Below, piece by piece: positions 10,037 to 20,559 of a DNA stretch of 27,500 bases. The stretch's first letter is position 1; each line of letters begins with the position of its first letter. The notes under the pieces are model-generated. The model had not been told where the DNA came from. It made no database searches and saw only the letters and a list, made by a program, of their open reading frames with translations. Both the position numbers and the translations under genes were made by a program. Source of the DNA: Cristatella mucedo (lineage: Eukaryota > Bryozoa > Phylactolaemata > Cristatellidae); assembly GCA_009760855.2 (NCBI GenBank), contig WPIO01000002.1:5180001-5207500 (forward strand), read 5' to 3'.

Positions 10037-10044
10037 GACCACAG
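10037..10044. repeat. Target-site duplication GACCACAG, right
   Basis: Identical to 8166-8173. It defines the right boundary of the hAT element. Confidence 0.9.
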
Positions 10045-11879
10045 GTTAAGGTAACCTGAAATAAACGTATGAGGAATCACTAACTTTTTGGAGGAGCTAC
10101 AGAGCTTTTCCGAGCCGATTTAGAAGGGAAACCCTTGACCTCTTGCAATGACCCTCAATGTTAAGATTAAGCCATCCGTAACGAAATCCCACCTAGACCC
10201 TTGCACCGCCCCCAGCAGGCAGAACGTGAGCTCTGCCTCTCCTACGGACATGATCGACTTCGACGCTTTGGAAAGGAACGCGAGCAAATAGCCCCGGGAG
10301 GCCATGCTCTCATCGTGCCTGAGCTCAGCTCAGAGGGCGGTGGAGGAAAGGAGCTCGCACAGGTTTAACAAAGGGCACAATAGAGAGGGAACTGCCCTCG
10401 AGCACGACAAGGGCCGGCCCGACAAACTACTGGGAAACCATTAGTCGCCTGGACACGATGCACGTCGCAAGCAAGTGCTGCTACAGGGGAGACTGCTTGG
10501 AGGAGCCAAGATAATCAAAACAGCGATTACATCGAGCCGCTGCTTGGCGCGGTTGGGATTGCAGCAGCTAAGTGCCAGATCGGCCAGATTATGACAGCCA
10601 AAATATTATTTGCGGCTCCAGAATTATAACGACTAACAACTGGCAACGTCACAATTCACGGTTAGACACAACAAGCAGCCTGCAGTAGGTCGTGCAAGAG
10701 GCAGACAGTCGTGCCCTAGCGCTCGAGCCGGGAGGGAGTCTCGTTCGATGCTTTATGCGTAAATTATTCGATTTTTTCGGATTTAAAGTTTTTCATGCAT
10801 CTTGAATCATCAAACATTCGATGCTTTATGCCGGTCCAAAATTCAGCAGTGCTCTGGTCCGCTCAGTACGAGAGTTGATATACGCTATGGCTGGTTCAGG
10901 AACTTGTGATCCTCCATAGCTGTCGAATAGAACTGATCTATGCTGCGAATATGAATGCTATCTCTTTAGTTTCAGGTGATCTTTATTGCTGTCACATTAT
11001 TCTGAGGTCGGCATTCTAGAGTGTGTTGAAGTAGTGTCGTCATAGGCGTTTCTTAGGCGTCTAGCATCGTTACCAGCGCTGCAATTGCTCGCTAAGGATA
11101 CTTGCAATTGCTAGCTAAGGACAGTCGCTGTGCAGAAACCACTGCTGTGCGTTTGTAGCAGCGATTTTGCTGATGCAGCACAGCGTTCGGAGAAGGACCG
11201 ACCAGGCACACTCTACTGTTCGGTATGCCAAGCAGCCAATGTCTGGCGACGTTGAGTTGCCACTGCTCGAGCATGCTGGCTGCTGGTGGCTCGATGGCTG
11301 CCACCCACCTCTCTCGCTATTTGGCTAGCTGTGTTCGAGGCTCTGGCTGTCAAAGTCGCCGACGGGGCAGAATAGTAGTGGCCGCACGCTCTGCTTCGAC
11401 ATTTTTTTTAGCAGGGGCAATGGTGCAGCAAAGCCCTTCATTTCGAGCATGTCCTCAGGCAATTTCGCGATGGGCATTTCTGAATTTCCCGCGGTGGCGA
11501 TTTGGCGATTTAGTCATCGACTGCATCGGAGACCCAGGCCGCCGAGCTGTGCAGACGAATCCACAGAGCCATGAGTACAGTGCAGCAGGCACGGTGCCGA
11601 GAAGCCTGAGCCGTGAGCTACTGTTCTAGTAACCCTTACGTGGAAAAGCAGAGGTGAGAAACCCCAAGGTGGGCGAAAGCAGCATGTGAAACGACAGGAC
11701 TGTGAAAAGAGGCAGTTCTGAGGGTATGGCCTCACAGATTAAAGAGGCAATGGCCTTATTTACAGGCGAAAAGACATGGCTCCGACTCTGTTGCCTTGGT
11801 GATGTGTCTTTGGATAAGCTTAAGGTTGACATCTTCCGCAAGTGCCACACTGCCTCCTAAGACCACCTGGTTAAGGGAT
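10045..11879. other. No gene recognised in this intronic stretch
   Basis: Frames up to 134 codons exist (plus strand 11225-11629) without a domain, repeat family or splice-consistent exon. A small duplication of caattgct-gctaagga lies at 11082-11125. Nothing else can be supported. Confidence 0.45.
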
Positions 11880-12720
11880 GTTGATGATAATGATAATAAT
11901 AATAATGGTAATAACAGCCTAATTATTGTTATAATACATTTGCATTACATCCTCTAAGAACTTAATCTCTTTCTAGGCATTTTACATTTTCTGCAAAGGA
12001 AGCATGATCGAATGGTTAGTAGCAGCATGCTCAATGACAGCAAGCATAATATGGTTAGAGGTGACATGCACAGGGTCAGCAAGCAAATATGGTTAGTGGC
12101 AGCATTCACAGCATCAGCAATCATAAGCACACAAAGGACGAAGCACACGGACCCATTAAATGCTGCTTATTTGTGTAGCAACCAGAGGGAGCTAATCAAT
12201 AACCAGGTGCTACTTTACAACTCACTGCAATATAATCAATAACCAAGCATCAATGACATGCATGGTTTTGTACCTAGCCAAGCATGCAAAAGCAAACAAG
12301 TATCACGCCTAGGCCAGCATGCTAAGGCAAACATGAAGACACTCAGCGCCACAGGCTTGTACTACCTCTGTGGCTAATAACATGGACTGAATCATGCACA
12401 GGTAAGCATGCAAAGTTCACTAGTACAAAAAAAAGTTCACCAAGCAAAAGAAACAATGACCACAACAGATGCACTTGTAAATGAGACTTAAATGATGCAA
12501 GGTCGTTACAGGTATTGCAAGACATAGTGAGATGACTAGATGCTATGGCAAGGGTCGTGGAGAGCTCACTAGAAGAGCAAGGTTGGATAGGTAGGCTGGT
12601 GCAAGCAAGTGAAACAACCTGGAAGCCAGACAGAGGATTCTGAAATCAACTCGAAGTTTAATAAAGGTCCAGCAAAGCTCAGACAGAACAGGTGTGACTA
12701 GCAAAAATCGTACCAGCAGC
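11880..12720 (-). mobile_element. L2/CR1-type LINE 3' fragment, more decayed
   Basis: The tail starts with an AT-rich (ATA)n end at 11880-11940, then the CCTAGAAAGAGATTAAGTT-like box and the same atggttagtg-gcagcat 3' untranslated repeats as the other copies. Upstream the minus strand encodes CNTCNDLASFKSHLQVHLL (12525 side) and LRVDFRILCLASRLFHLLAPAYLSNL (about 12660), matching the C-terminal domain with several frame breaks. It diverges more than the copy at 5665-7800. Confidence 0.8.
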
Positions 12721-12996
12721 AGCACTCGATCCCAGGACCTCAGGGTCTGGAATTCGTGACAAGAATACCACGATGACGTATGGCAGATCATCTGCATACA
12801 TAAGGTACAGCTACAACGCGTGAGTGTTGTGCGTGTAGGCAGCAGCAGCAGCAGCAAGTGCCACCTTGGCACAGCACCTGCAGCATGAGTCACTTCTGCT
12901 TCACCTCTGTGGAAACTCTGCCCCCAGGGAGAGCGCACCACGGAGAGGGCAGAGCATCACCGCACTTGCACGCACATGCTGGCCAGCTCGGCTTAC

Positions 12997-13197
12997 CTTT
13001 TCGTCGGGCAGACATTCATAGATTGCCTCGTTGTTGGCATTGATGGGTACTGCAGAGAACAAGACGGCTTCTCTACTGCTGCGGAAGCCTCCATCGGTCG
13101 GCACTGGCAAAGGCCTTGATCTGAATGCCATAGAGGGCTCTGCCAGGGCCAGATGGCCGGCTGCTATGGTAGCAGCATCTTTGTCCACTCGATCCAG
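12997..13197 (-). CDS. Predicted exon 7 with YECLPDEK motif
   Basis: 67 codons, phase 0 at both ends. The acceptor is TTCTTGCACTGTAG before CTG GAT; the donor is AAAAG|GTAAGC, a near-perfect consensus. The peptide starts LDRVDKDAATIAAGH. Its only tyrosine (model residue 1155) lies in NEAIYECLPDEK at the 3' end, a close relative of the exon 6 motifs CYEVLPDEA and VYEALPGDEA. The middle is Pro/Arg/Ser-rich (RSRPLPVPTDGG) and could serve as a short SH3-ligand-like segment, though that is speculative. Skipping it would keep the frame. Confidence 0.75.
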
Positions 13198-13882
13198 CTA
13201 CAGTGCAAGAACCACCAGATCTTGCATTTAATCATCTTTGGTGGGCTTAACTGCTTGCAGTAAAGTGAGGCAGTTAACCGAAAGCAACACCCATTAGCAG
13301 CTGTACACCGGCAGGGAGCAAATGTCCCTGCCCCCAGAGGGCTGCACCGGTCCACCTCAGATGTGGAACCACGAAATAGATTCTGTAGTGCAATGAAGTC
13401 AGCCGGTGTGACACGGATCTCTGCAAGACTGTAGTTGCGCAGAATCAGATTTGGCATCACATGTATTGAGAGCATGCAAAGTAAACTGCAGTTTGTACAG
13501 AGGCCGCTGAGCAGTGCCTGCCGGAGTGAGATCGCTAAAACAAGACCGCTTTTTAAGCAATCCCTGGAGTCTGATGGCACGTGATGAATGAGCGCTCTCG
13601 TTCAGGCGGTCTTGGTCGAGGAGAAGCCGGCCCGGGAGATGACTAGGTGTCAAAGCTAACGTGCACGAGGTGCTCTGGGCTCACCAGGGATGCACACAGA
13701 AGCTGACCACAAGGTATGCCACACGGCAGCTGTGGAGGAAGACTGCTGGCCGACACACACTAGCGCCAATCCTAGCATGAGCAAAAAAGGAGCTGAGCAG
13801 CAGCAGCAGCGAGAGCACGCAGCTCGGCAGAACGCTGCTGCAGCCCCAGCCGGCTTCGGTAGACGTGCGGCAGCACTTGCCT
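13196..13882 (-). other. Intron 6, GC-AG type (donor at 13880)
   Basis: Runs from the GCAAGT donor at 13880 to the acceptor at 13198. A CAG/CTG-rich stretch follows the donor and gives a spurious Cys-rich hydrophobic reading frame. No other feature was recognised inside it. Confidence 0.5.
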
Positions 13883-14195
13883 CCCCCTCGTCATCGTCGT
13901 CAGTGGCTTCATCGCCTGGAAGAGCTTCGTAGACGGCCGATTCAATGGAGGCATGCTCCTCGGTGTCTTTACGACGTCCCACATTGGCAGCGGGTCCCTG
14001 GCGGACAGTAGCTGAAAGGCTTGCTTGCGTTGAGTTTCCCAAGTTCCTGCCAGAGCCATGGCCTGTGATGTCCGAGACAGCCTCGTCTGGGAGGACTTCA
14101 TAGCACGCTGCCATCGACGACGACGGCAAAGGCAGCTGGCTGGCACCGGCAGTGAAAAAACTGCTGTAGCCAGCGTCCAACGGTACATTTGCAAA
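13881..14195 (-). CDS. Predicted exon 6 with two YExLP motifs and a GC donor
   Basis: 105 codons, phase 0 at both ends. The acceptor GCTTGTTTCATTTAG precedes TTT GCA AAT. The donor is read as GGGGAG|GCAAGT, the strong GC-AG class consensus. This choice keeps phase 0 into exon 7, and no well-placed GT site does so. The coding part ends in an acidic run (ATDDDDEGE). Tyrosines: GYSSF (1000), MAACYEVLPDEAVSD (1022) and ESAVYEALPGDEATD (1079). If the GC donor were not used, the frame would run on into a Cys-rich hydrophobic stretch ending near a GTGAGC site at about 13683, which is out of phase with exon 7. Confidence 0.72.
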
Positions 14196-14357
14196 CTAAA
14201 TGAAACAAGCCGGCAGAGCGGTGGCATTAGCCATTGGAGTGTGAAAGTTCGTGAACAAATGTGCAGACATGCCCACAGAGCTGCTGTGACAGCCTCGCAT
14301 GAACGAGCAGATCAGCAGACTGGACCTCTGTGTCTTTCTCTCCAACTCTCCCGTGTT

Positions 14358-14407
14358 TCTCTCTCTCTCTCTCTCTCCCTCTTGCTCTCCCCCTCTCTCT
14401 TTCTCTT

Positions 14408-14499
<92 letters not shown>

Positions 14500-14512
14500 C
14501 TCGGGGGGGGGG
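14358..14512. repeat. (CT)n microsatellite followed by a G10 run
   Basis: A nearly pure CT tract of about 84 bp (14409-14493) lies in a wider CT-rich region, then ten consecutive G at 14503-14512. It creates artefactual Ser-Leu and Arg-Glu reading frames in all registers. It sits in intron 5. Confidence 0.95.
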
Positions 14513-14582
14513 CGTGTCTGCCTGCATGTCTATCTATCCTCCCCCTTTCTCACTGCTTGTGTTTTCTTTGCCTTTCTTGAAG

Positions 14583-14715
14583 AGCTGGCTTGGTCCAGCG
14601 GTCAAGGTGCTCGCCCGACCAAGGTTTGGCTGAGGTCGTGGGCTCGAGCCCCGAGGCACATGTGAAGTGCCTGAATATAGATTAAGTTCTCTTGGAGCAC
14701 TATACAGATAAATTA
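14583..14715 (+). mobile_element. tRNA-headed SINE with LINE-like tail, copy 1
   Basis: The head is TGGTCCAGCGGTCAAGG (A box), then CGCCCGACCAAGG, then GGGCTCGAGCCCC (B box). The body ends in ATGTGAAGTGCCTGAATA and ATTAAGTTCTCTTGGAGCA, close to the 3' tail of the local L2-like LINEs, and finishes in TTATTTATTTACTTA. A second copy lies at 24222-24362 on the other strand. Known principle: SINEs borrow the tail recognised by a partner LINE's reverse transcriptase. It lies in intron 5. Confidence 0.8.
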
Positions 14716-15013
14716 TTTATTTACTTATTCTATTCTGTCCATCCACCCCGCACACTCGCGAAAGCATGCACACACACACCTGCATACCAAGCACAAACAA
14801 ATATGCTCTCCTAGCACGAGTACATAGTTGCCCTCTCTTGCAACCCAGCTTATATTTCCTTTCCCTTTTGTCTGCTTCATCCTGGGTGTATGCCCAGTTG
14901 ATTCTGCACAGACTCATACATGCTGCCACACTGGCCTGCCATGCACGAATCACACTCTGTCTACTTTTCTCTTTCAATCAGCCGGATAAACAGGTACGCT
15001 CGAACGCGCCTAC

Positions 15014-16684
15014 CTGAACCAAAGAGTAATAGCTCTCTTCGGCGATCTCATCGATTGCAGCTGCGCTGCTGTTGCCGTGTGGTTGTGATGCACCGCACTG
15101 GACGGCTATGCTGTCGGGTAGCTGCTTCTTCGCCAGCAGAGACTCGGCCGCTGCCGGCAGCGATGCTGCTGCATTGCTGCCGCCTGAGTCACGCCCTGCT
15201 GGAGCAAAAGCGATCGGCAAGTCTCCACCGCTGCCGCCTTTCGGCTCCTCACAACCTTTCCTGGCCGACGAGCTCAGCTCGACGGCTTTGGCTTTCCGAG
15301 GTGCAGCCACTGGGTGCCGGCGCCCGGCTGTGTCGAGCTTCGCCATAGCAACGTCGGCCGCTGCCAATGCGGCTGAATCGACGTCGCGAGAAGAACGAAC
15401 CTCCTCTGTCCAGCTGCTGGCTCGAGGTTGCACTGCGCTCGGCGGTTTGTGGTTCATCGCTGTGCTAGCAGGCGATTTGCCGCCGTGGCCAGCAGCTGTA
15501 GGCAGGGCAGCCACAACTGTCGGTGCATCGGCAGCCTCTCTGACGTTGGCAACTGAGATGGCAAGCATGCAGTCTGCATCGGCAGCCTGACTGCCGAGCA
15601 TGTACACAGCATTCTCTGTCCTCAGCCCGGCTAGGGGCCCCGTCGTCGTATGGAAGGGTGTGGCTGCTGCCGCCAGCAGCTCCCGTGATGGTAGCCATGC
15701 AGCCGCTGCGCCAGCCGAATCCACCGGCTGCAGACTGCTGAGCGCTGCTCCCTGGTGCCCCGGTGCACTAGCCACCGCCTGCCTCTCTGCTGGTCGTCTA
15801 GCTGCAGCGGTGCCAACAGAAGACTTCTGTGCGCCTGTGCTGCTGCTGCTGCTGCCGTCGTCCGTCTGCAGAGTGCCGTAGCTCGGGTTTTCCGCCGCCA
15901 CTCGCAGAGCTGCCTCGCTCTTCAGATCAGTCTTGCCAGCCGCCTGCACAGCGCCCTGCCAGCCCTCAGCTCTGGCCACGCCCGTGCCGGCTGCTGGCGT
16001 GGCCTTCGTGGCCAGGTCACGGGTCCTGCTCGAGGCATGGCCAACGAAGCCAGGCTCTGCTGCAGCCAATGCTGCCACCGTGGCACTGCTGACTGGCAGC
16101 ACGGAAGGCCCGGGACCCAGCTGCCTCGCGCCTGCAGCCTGAGCCGGCAAAATGGTGGCCTCCCGGCCATGCTGCACAGAAAATTCCTTGCTGTTGCGCA
16201 CCATTGCAGAGGCTATAGTTGGCTCCCGTAGGGCTGCTGATGCTGCTGGCACGGCAGACATGGTGGTGGCAGCAGCAGCATCAGCAGCAGCAGCAAAGGC
16301 AGCAGTCATTGTCTGCCCTTGCTGCTGATCTGGGCGGTGGGCAGCATCGGTGGTGCTGCTGCTGAGAGGCAGCTGAGGAGGGGGCACCGGACTACGGCTG
16401 CCCTTGCCGCTGACCCCGAGCTGGTTCGGTGGCAGCGACGGCTTGACTTGCAGCCCTGCGGCAGCCGCAGCTACCGGCGCCTCGGCGGCTGCCGAGGCGG
16501 CCCACGACGCGTTGCCGCCGACCGACCTGCGCACTGCTGCCAGCTCGGCGTTGCGCTCGCCACGCTGCCGCATCAGCAGGAACCGCTGCATCTTGAAGTG
16601 CTCCTCGACTACCGACGCTAAGTGGCTCGCACTGCGATTCCGCACGAGCTCGGCTGCGCAGGTGGCATCTGCTCGGTCCAGCTC
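15014..16684 (-). CDS. Predicted exon 5: large Ala/Ser-rich exon with YxxPhi sites
   Basis: 557 codons, phase 0 both ends. The acceptor is ACGTTCCAG before GAG CTG; the donor is TTCAG|GTAGGC. The first 55 residues (ELDRADATCAAELV ... RFLLMRQRGERN) look helical and continue the helix-rich part of exons 2-4. The rest is low-complexity, rich in Ala, Ser, Gly and Pro, with GCA/GCT/CAG-type runs, probably disordered. Only four tyrosines occur: PSYGTLQTDD (702), AVYMLGSQ (794) and ESYYSLVQ (985, 986). The open frame continues upstream of the acceptor to a Met at 16819 (MSKAKPSRSREVKR), so an alternative first exon with a basic N-terminus is possible. Confidence 0.75.
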
Positions 16685-17779
16685 CTGGAACGTTGACGGC
16701 GCATTTTGTGGGCCGGCCAAAGGACGGGGAAGCTTTAACAAACAGCGACCGCTGTACCACGGGCTGGGTTGAGGTGGACGCTTCACTTCCCTGCTTCGAG
16801 ATGGCTTGGCCTTGCTCATGCGGTACCAGGCAGTGCGGTGCTCACAACACGCAGTGCGGCACAGAAAAGGTAGCAGAAAGCAGTTGATAGCGAGGCGCCG
16901 TGTATGGCGAGATTCTTGGCGAAGAAAGACAGCTGCACTAGCAAGGGCGGATGTAACGGCCATGCCAACTAAGTGCAAAGATACATCGGCAGGAAGTTGC
17001 GTGTACTGCTGCTGCTGTCCACGCTACTTCCTCTGCTACTCTTACTGCTGGCCATACTGATGCAGCTAGTAGCAGCTCATGCTACAGGCGACCTGCATAG
17101 GCATGGTGAATGGCCGGTCGGATACACTACTGCGGTCACTCTGAGCGAAGTGTATGTGCATGCATAAACTTTCGTAATTGTAGCAGCTTCCAGCAGCAGC
17201 AGTAGCTGCTTTTGAATTTGAAAATTTTATAAGAAAAAAATTAAAGTAAGAAATTACTCAATTTGAATGAGAAGTTACTAGAATCACGAAAGTTGCAAAC
17301 TTCGATGGCAATGGGTGCCCAGCAAAGGAGAGCAAAACGAGCAGAATACACGGCTGCATTTGCAGAAAACAACGAGAAAAATAAAAAAAAATTAGAAATC
17401 TGTTAATCGTCACACTGCCGATACTCGACGTGACCGTTATTTTCCTCAAACTCATCAACAGCTGAAGCAGAAGTCCGGGATTGTCGTGCTTTTGAAGTTA
17501 CCAAATACATTACGTGCAACAAACTCAAATCCAGCCAGACACTAAAGAAGGAGGCGAGAGGCATCGTGCTTTTGAAGCTTGACAATTATAATTGAATGTT
17601 TCTCTACGGATATCCTAGGCACATACCGAAAAGATTTTTTTTCCATACCGGTGAAAAGCGAGCACTTGCGAGCATGCTTCGGTGCTTCTCCTGCTCACTC
17701 GAGCAGCGTCTCGAGGTGCCAGTTTCAGCAAAAGTATTCGGTAATTCGGCTATGAGTTCTAGTACCACTACTTTTGCTT

Positions 17780-17816
17780 CTGCTGCTTGCTGCTGCTGCA
17801 GCAGCAGCAGCAGCAG
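17780..17816. repeat. CTG/CAG inverted repeat
   Basis: A (CTG)n run passes directly into a (CAG)n run with TGCA at the centre, forming a palindrome that could extrude a hairpin or cruciform. Confidence 0.85.
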
Positions 17817-18372
17817 AGGCAACAGCGCCTGTCCAGTTAATGGCTGAGAGCATCCCCAGAACTCAGCTTTGAACACATTCGAAGTCCTGCTTGGCATTAG
17901 TCACCCTTTGTCTCGAGGAGATTTTTTTACACCAAGGGCAAAACGACTTCCTGAGTGCCAGGCAGCAGCCTCCGGTCACCACGCAAAGGCAATATGACTC
18001 CGACGTGATAACCATCTGACAGGAATTTTAAGGCTGGGCTGTTTGAGCGGGGCCTCAGACAGCCGGCACCAATGGAGCACACCATGCCGCACTGTGCAGA
18101 ATAAAACGTAAGAACTCAACGACTTGTGTCGAGTTCTACAGATTTTTACTGCCTGAAGGCCAGCCAGGTGAGGAGCCATTAACAAGGATGCATAGCTATC
18201 TTACGAAGCAGATCTGAAATGAAGAGCACCACTGATTTACGAATTTACAAGTGCCAAGAATTTACGGCTGAGGGCTCAGGAATGGAATGCACTGTTCCGA
18301 AGCAGCTGCAGTGGAGGCATGAAGGTGTGATCGTTTGGCACACTAACGAGCATCTCTGCTGCAACAGTCAAC

Positions 18373-18480
18373 TCTCCCTACCTCCCCTCCCCTTCCTCTT
18401 CTCGTCCCCTCCCTCCCCCTAACCTCCCATTCTCTCTCCCCTAACCTCCCCTCCTCTCTCCAGTTCCCCTCCCTTCAGCC
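18373..18480. repeat. Polypyrimidine tract with G-quadruplex potential on the minus strand
   Basis: About 108 bp that is almost all C and T. Six C runs of three or more lie between 18376 and 18419, so the transcribed RNA of the minus-strand gene would carry closely spaced G runs. Confidence 0.7.
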
Positions 18481-18799
18481 CCACTCTCAGTCCCTCGGAG
18501 GTCTGACAAGAGACGTCATGATAATAGCAGTCCTTGCTCGATCGACTTGATACATGCCGACACGATTCGATGCAATCAGCTCAGGTGTATTCATTAACAA
18601 GAAGAAGCAGCACCAAGGGAGACACAGCTATGTAAGCAGGGCAGGAATCCTCTGTCTCCCAAGTGCCCTTGTTGGACACGATGATAGGGAGATGATCAGT
18701 CTGGCACCTGGCTGGTGGTTAATTAATCCAGCTACTGCTAGTAGCTGCAGCACGACCAATCAGCAATGGGCAGACCTCTAGGTAGCTGGAAAGTCTCAC

Positions 18800-18883
18800 C
18801 TCATGGTGCCTGAGGATGATTCTCTGCAGCGACTCCCAGAAGCTGTACTCTTTCTGTCCCACATCCGGCAGCAGATCCACGCT
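18800..18883 (-). CDS. Predicted exon 4, short helical exon
   Basis: 28 codons, phase 0 at both ends. The acceptor is ATCTCGTGTAG before AGC GTG; the donor is CATGAG|GTGAGA. It encodes SVDLLPDVGQ followed by KEYSFWESLQRIILRHHE, an amphipathic-looking helix. It fits between exons 3 and 5, whose flanking ends also look helical. The acceptor's pyrimidine tract is modest and the exon is short, so this call depends mainly on phase agreement and peptide character. A plus-strand frame over the same bases (HIRQQIHALHEML) is taken to be its shadow. Confidence 0.55.
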
Positions 18884-20394
18884 CTACACGAGATGCTGAA
18901 TAGGTAAGAGCTGCTGGGCATCAAGCTTCGGCAAAAGAAGATCGATGCAGATGTCAAGCACAGACTGAACGTATTGCCTGAACGTATTGCACAGCGCCGA
19001 TCCACGGCCTTGCCGAGTCGGGCCAATCCTAGAGAGAAGATGGAGGGGCACACAGCCAGACTTGCCCTTCCGTGACACGTGACACCGGAGGCGCTGACCG
19101 AGGAGGCACAGCCTAGGCGGCAACTACTGTCCTTGCACTCTTGTAGTCAAACAGTATTTCGGAAAATCAGTGTCCTGACTCAGTGCAGGCCAGCAGGATG
19201 CAAGCATTAGATATGACAGATCAAAAGCAAGCTGCAAACATGCGCAAGGTGGTCATGTCCATAGGTCATTCTGATCAGATGTGACAAATGTGCCAAATAA
19301 GCCAAAGTAGGCTTGTCATGTGGCTGGCAGATATTTTCACTGCTGCATAAGCCCATGGGCATTTATTCGACAATGGCATGAATATGCACGTGCAAACAGA
19401 AATGCAACCTTATGCACCACATGCGCTCACCTGGAGCTTATAGCTGCACGCTAACCTCAGCTAGGGTGACAACTACTTACACAGGCACTGGCAATCTCGA
19501 ATAACTACTGGCACTTTTATGCTGCCGATGTTTGCAAACATGGATTTTTGTACTTCAAGAAAAGTTCCACATTGCAGAAAAAAGCACCTGAGCAGATAGC
19601 ACGTCTCGAGATTTGCCTACCCCTGCCAGGTAAACCATGCGAATAATTAAGGAGGGATATAGCTTTGGCTTGGCTAGCAGCTCACGGGTCTATTCTTCGG
19701 CAAAACATAGATGGCAATCTGTTTCTTTTATTTGCATTGGGTGGCCTGCGTGCCGAGGTAGGAGAGCTGTAGGGGCCGGGTGCAAGTGCCAGGGCCGCAT
19801 CGCTCGTGCTCTCTCGGCGAAAGACTGTAGCAGGGCAACAGTAATTTTATTGCCACAACGATCCCACAATCTGTGCTGCTTTTAGAAGAGAAAAATGGCA
19901 GCCAAGCAGGAGCTGACTGACGACAGCAAACGGGGTAAAGGGAGTAATGAGAAAGAAGGCAACACGCCGGGCAGGACTGGGAAGCACTGGAGTGAAAACT
20001 TCCACAAGAATGGGTGACAAAAGAGGAGTGAGACCGCCTGCCGAGGTGAATCACCAGCACGACATACTCTGTTGGACGGACTTTTGTGACCCCTGGCTCC
20101 GCAGGCAGGACGCCCCTGCGCCGTCGCCGCCCACGCACCCGGTCTTTCACTTATCACCCACGTGCTACTTGCTTATCGCTCGGTGGAGCCAAGCAAATGC
20201 ATGCGGTGGACAGTCGCCCGCTTTTCTCGGCACTTTTGCATACACTAGCAATTCGATCGAAACCTTTCTCGAGCTCTGGCACACGATGGCTCTGCATGCA
20301 CAGGCTCCTACCGAAGCTGCATCCGTTGCATAGCATGCTGCCAGTACGCCACGATAGGCCGATGCCGCCTACCCTGGCTAGTTGGAGTGCTCAC
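18884..20394. other. Intron 3: nothing recognised
   Basis: No transposon, tandem repeat or splice-consistent exon could be supported. Frames of up to 140 codons near 19730-20150 lack any domain signal. Confidence 0.4.
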
Positions 20395-20559
20395 CATATC
20401 TTCATCGATATGTCCATGCAACATGGCGTGAAGGTAGTACAGCTCTTTCAAAGATTGCTGTACCAGCAGAGTGCTGGCAGCGGTGGTGGCTGTGTTCCCA
20501 GCGTCTGACCGAGAGTGGCAGGTGAAAGCAGTCAGCCTTAGCAGCAAGTCGTCGTACAT
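20395..20559 (-). CDS. Predicted exon 3, helical segment
   Basis: 55 codons, phase 0 both ends. The acceptor is strong: a T-rich tract then CACCCATTGCAG before ATG TAC; the donor is GATATG|GTGAGC. The peptide starts MYDDLLLRLTAFTCHSRSD, has a polar TTAAST linker, then LLVQQSLKELYYLHAMLHGHIDEDM. Together with the exon 2 end (NELAERFIRSNVEKRK) it gives long amphipathic helices. The pattern faintly recalls the first helices of F-BAR domains, but no diagnostic signature is present. YDDL at 352 is a YxxL match inside the helical region, so it may not be exposed. Confidence 0.7.

Larger units (their letters stand above)
16685..18799. other. Intron 4: no further gene recognised
   Basis: Contains the in-frame upstream extension of exon 5 (to 16819), an AT-rich stretch at 17208-17420, a CTG/CAG palindrome near 17800 and a C/T-rich tract at 18373-18480. 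A minus frame near 17700-17850 reads AEAKVVVLELIAELPNTFAE but its best donor is out of phase, so no exon is called. Confidence 0.4.

Noticed and set aside
10861-10874. gctcagtacgagag, identical to the sarcin-ricin loop region of large-subunit rRNA
   Set aside because: The flanks do not continue the rRNA sequence, and about one such 14-base match is expected by chance against an rRNA of that size.
11225-11629. Plus-strand frame of 134 codons
   Set aside because: No domain, no codon or splice support; frames of this length are expected by chance in a window this size.
13683-13880. Cys-rich hydrophobic segment after exon 6, a possible membrane anchor
   Set aside because: It is a translation of a CAG/CTG-rich intron start, and keeping it breaks phase with exon 7.
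14299-14665. Several long Ser-Leu or Arg-Glu repeat reading frames
   Set aside because: They are translations of the (CT)n/(GA)n microsatellite in each register; no coding signal flanks them.
16685-16978. Hydrophobic N-terminus of the long frame ending at 14978, which might be a signal peptide
   Set aside because: This part lies upstream of the exon 5 acceptor and is likely intron. The rest of the protein looks intracellular.
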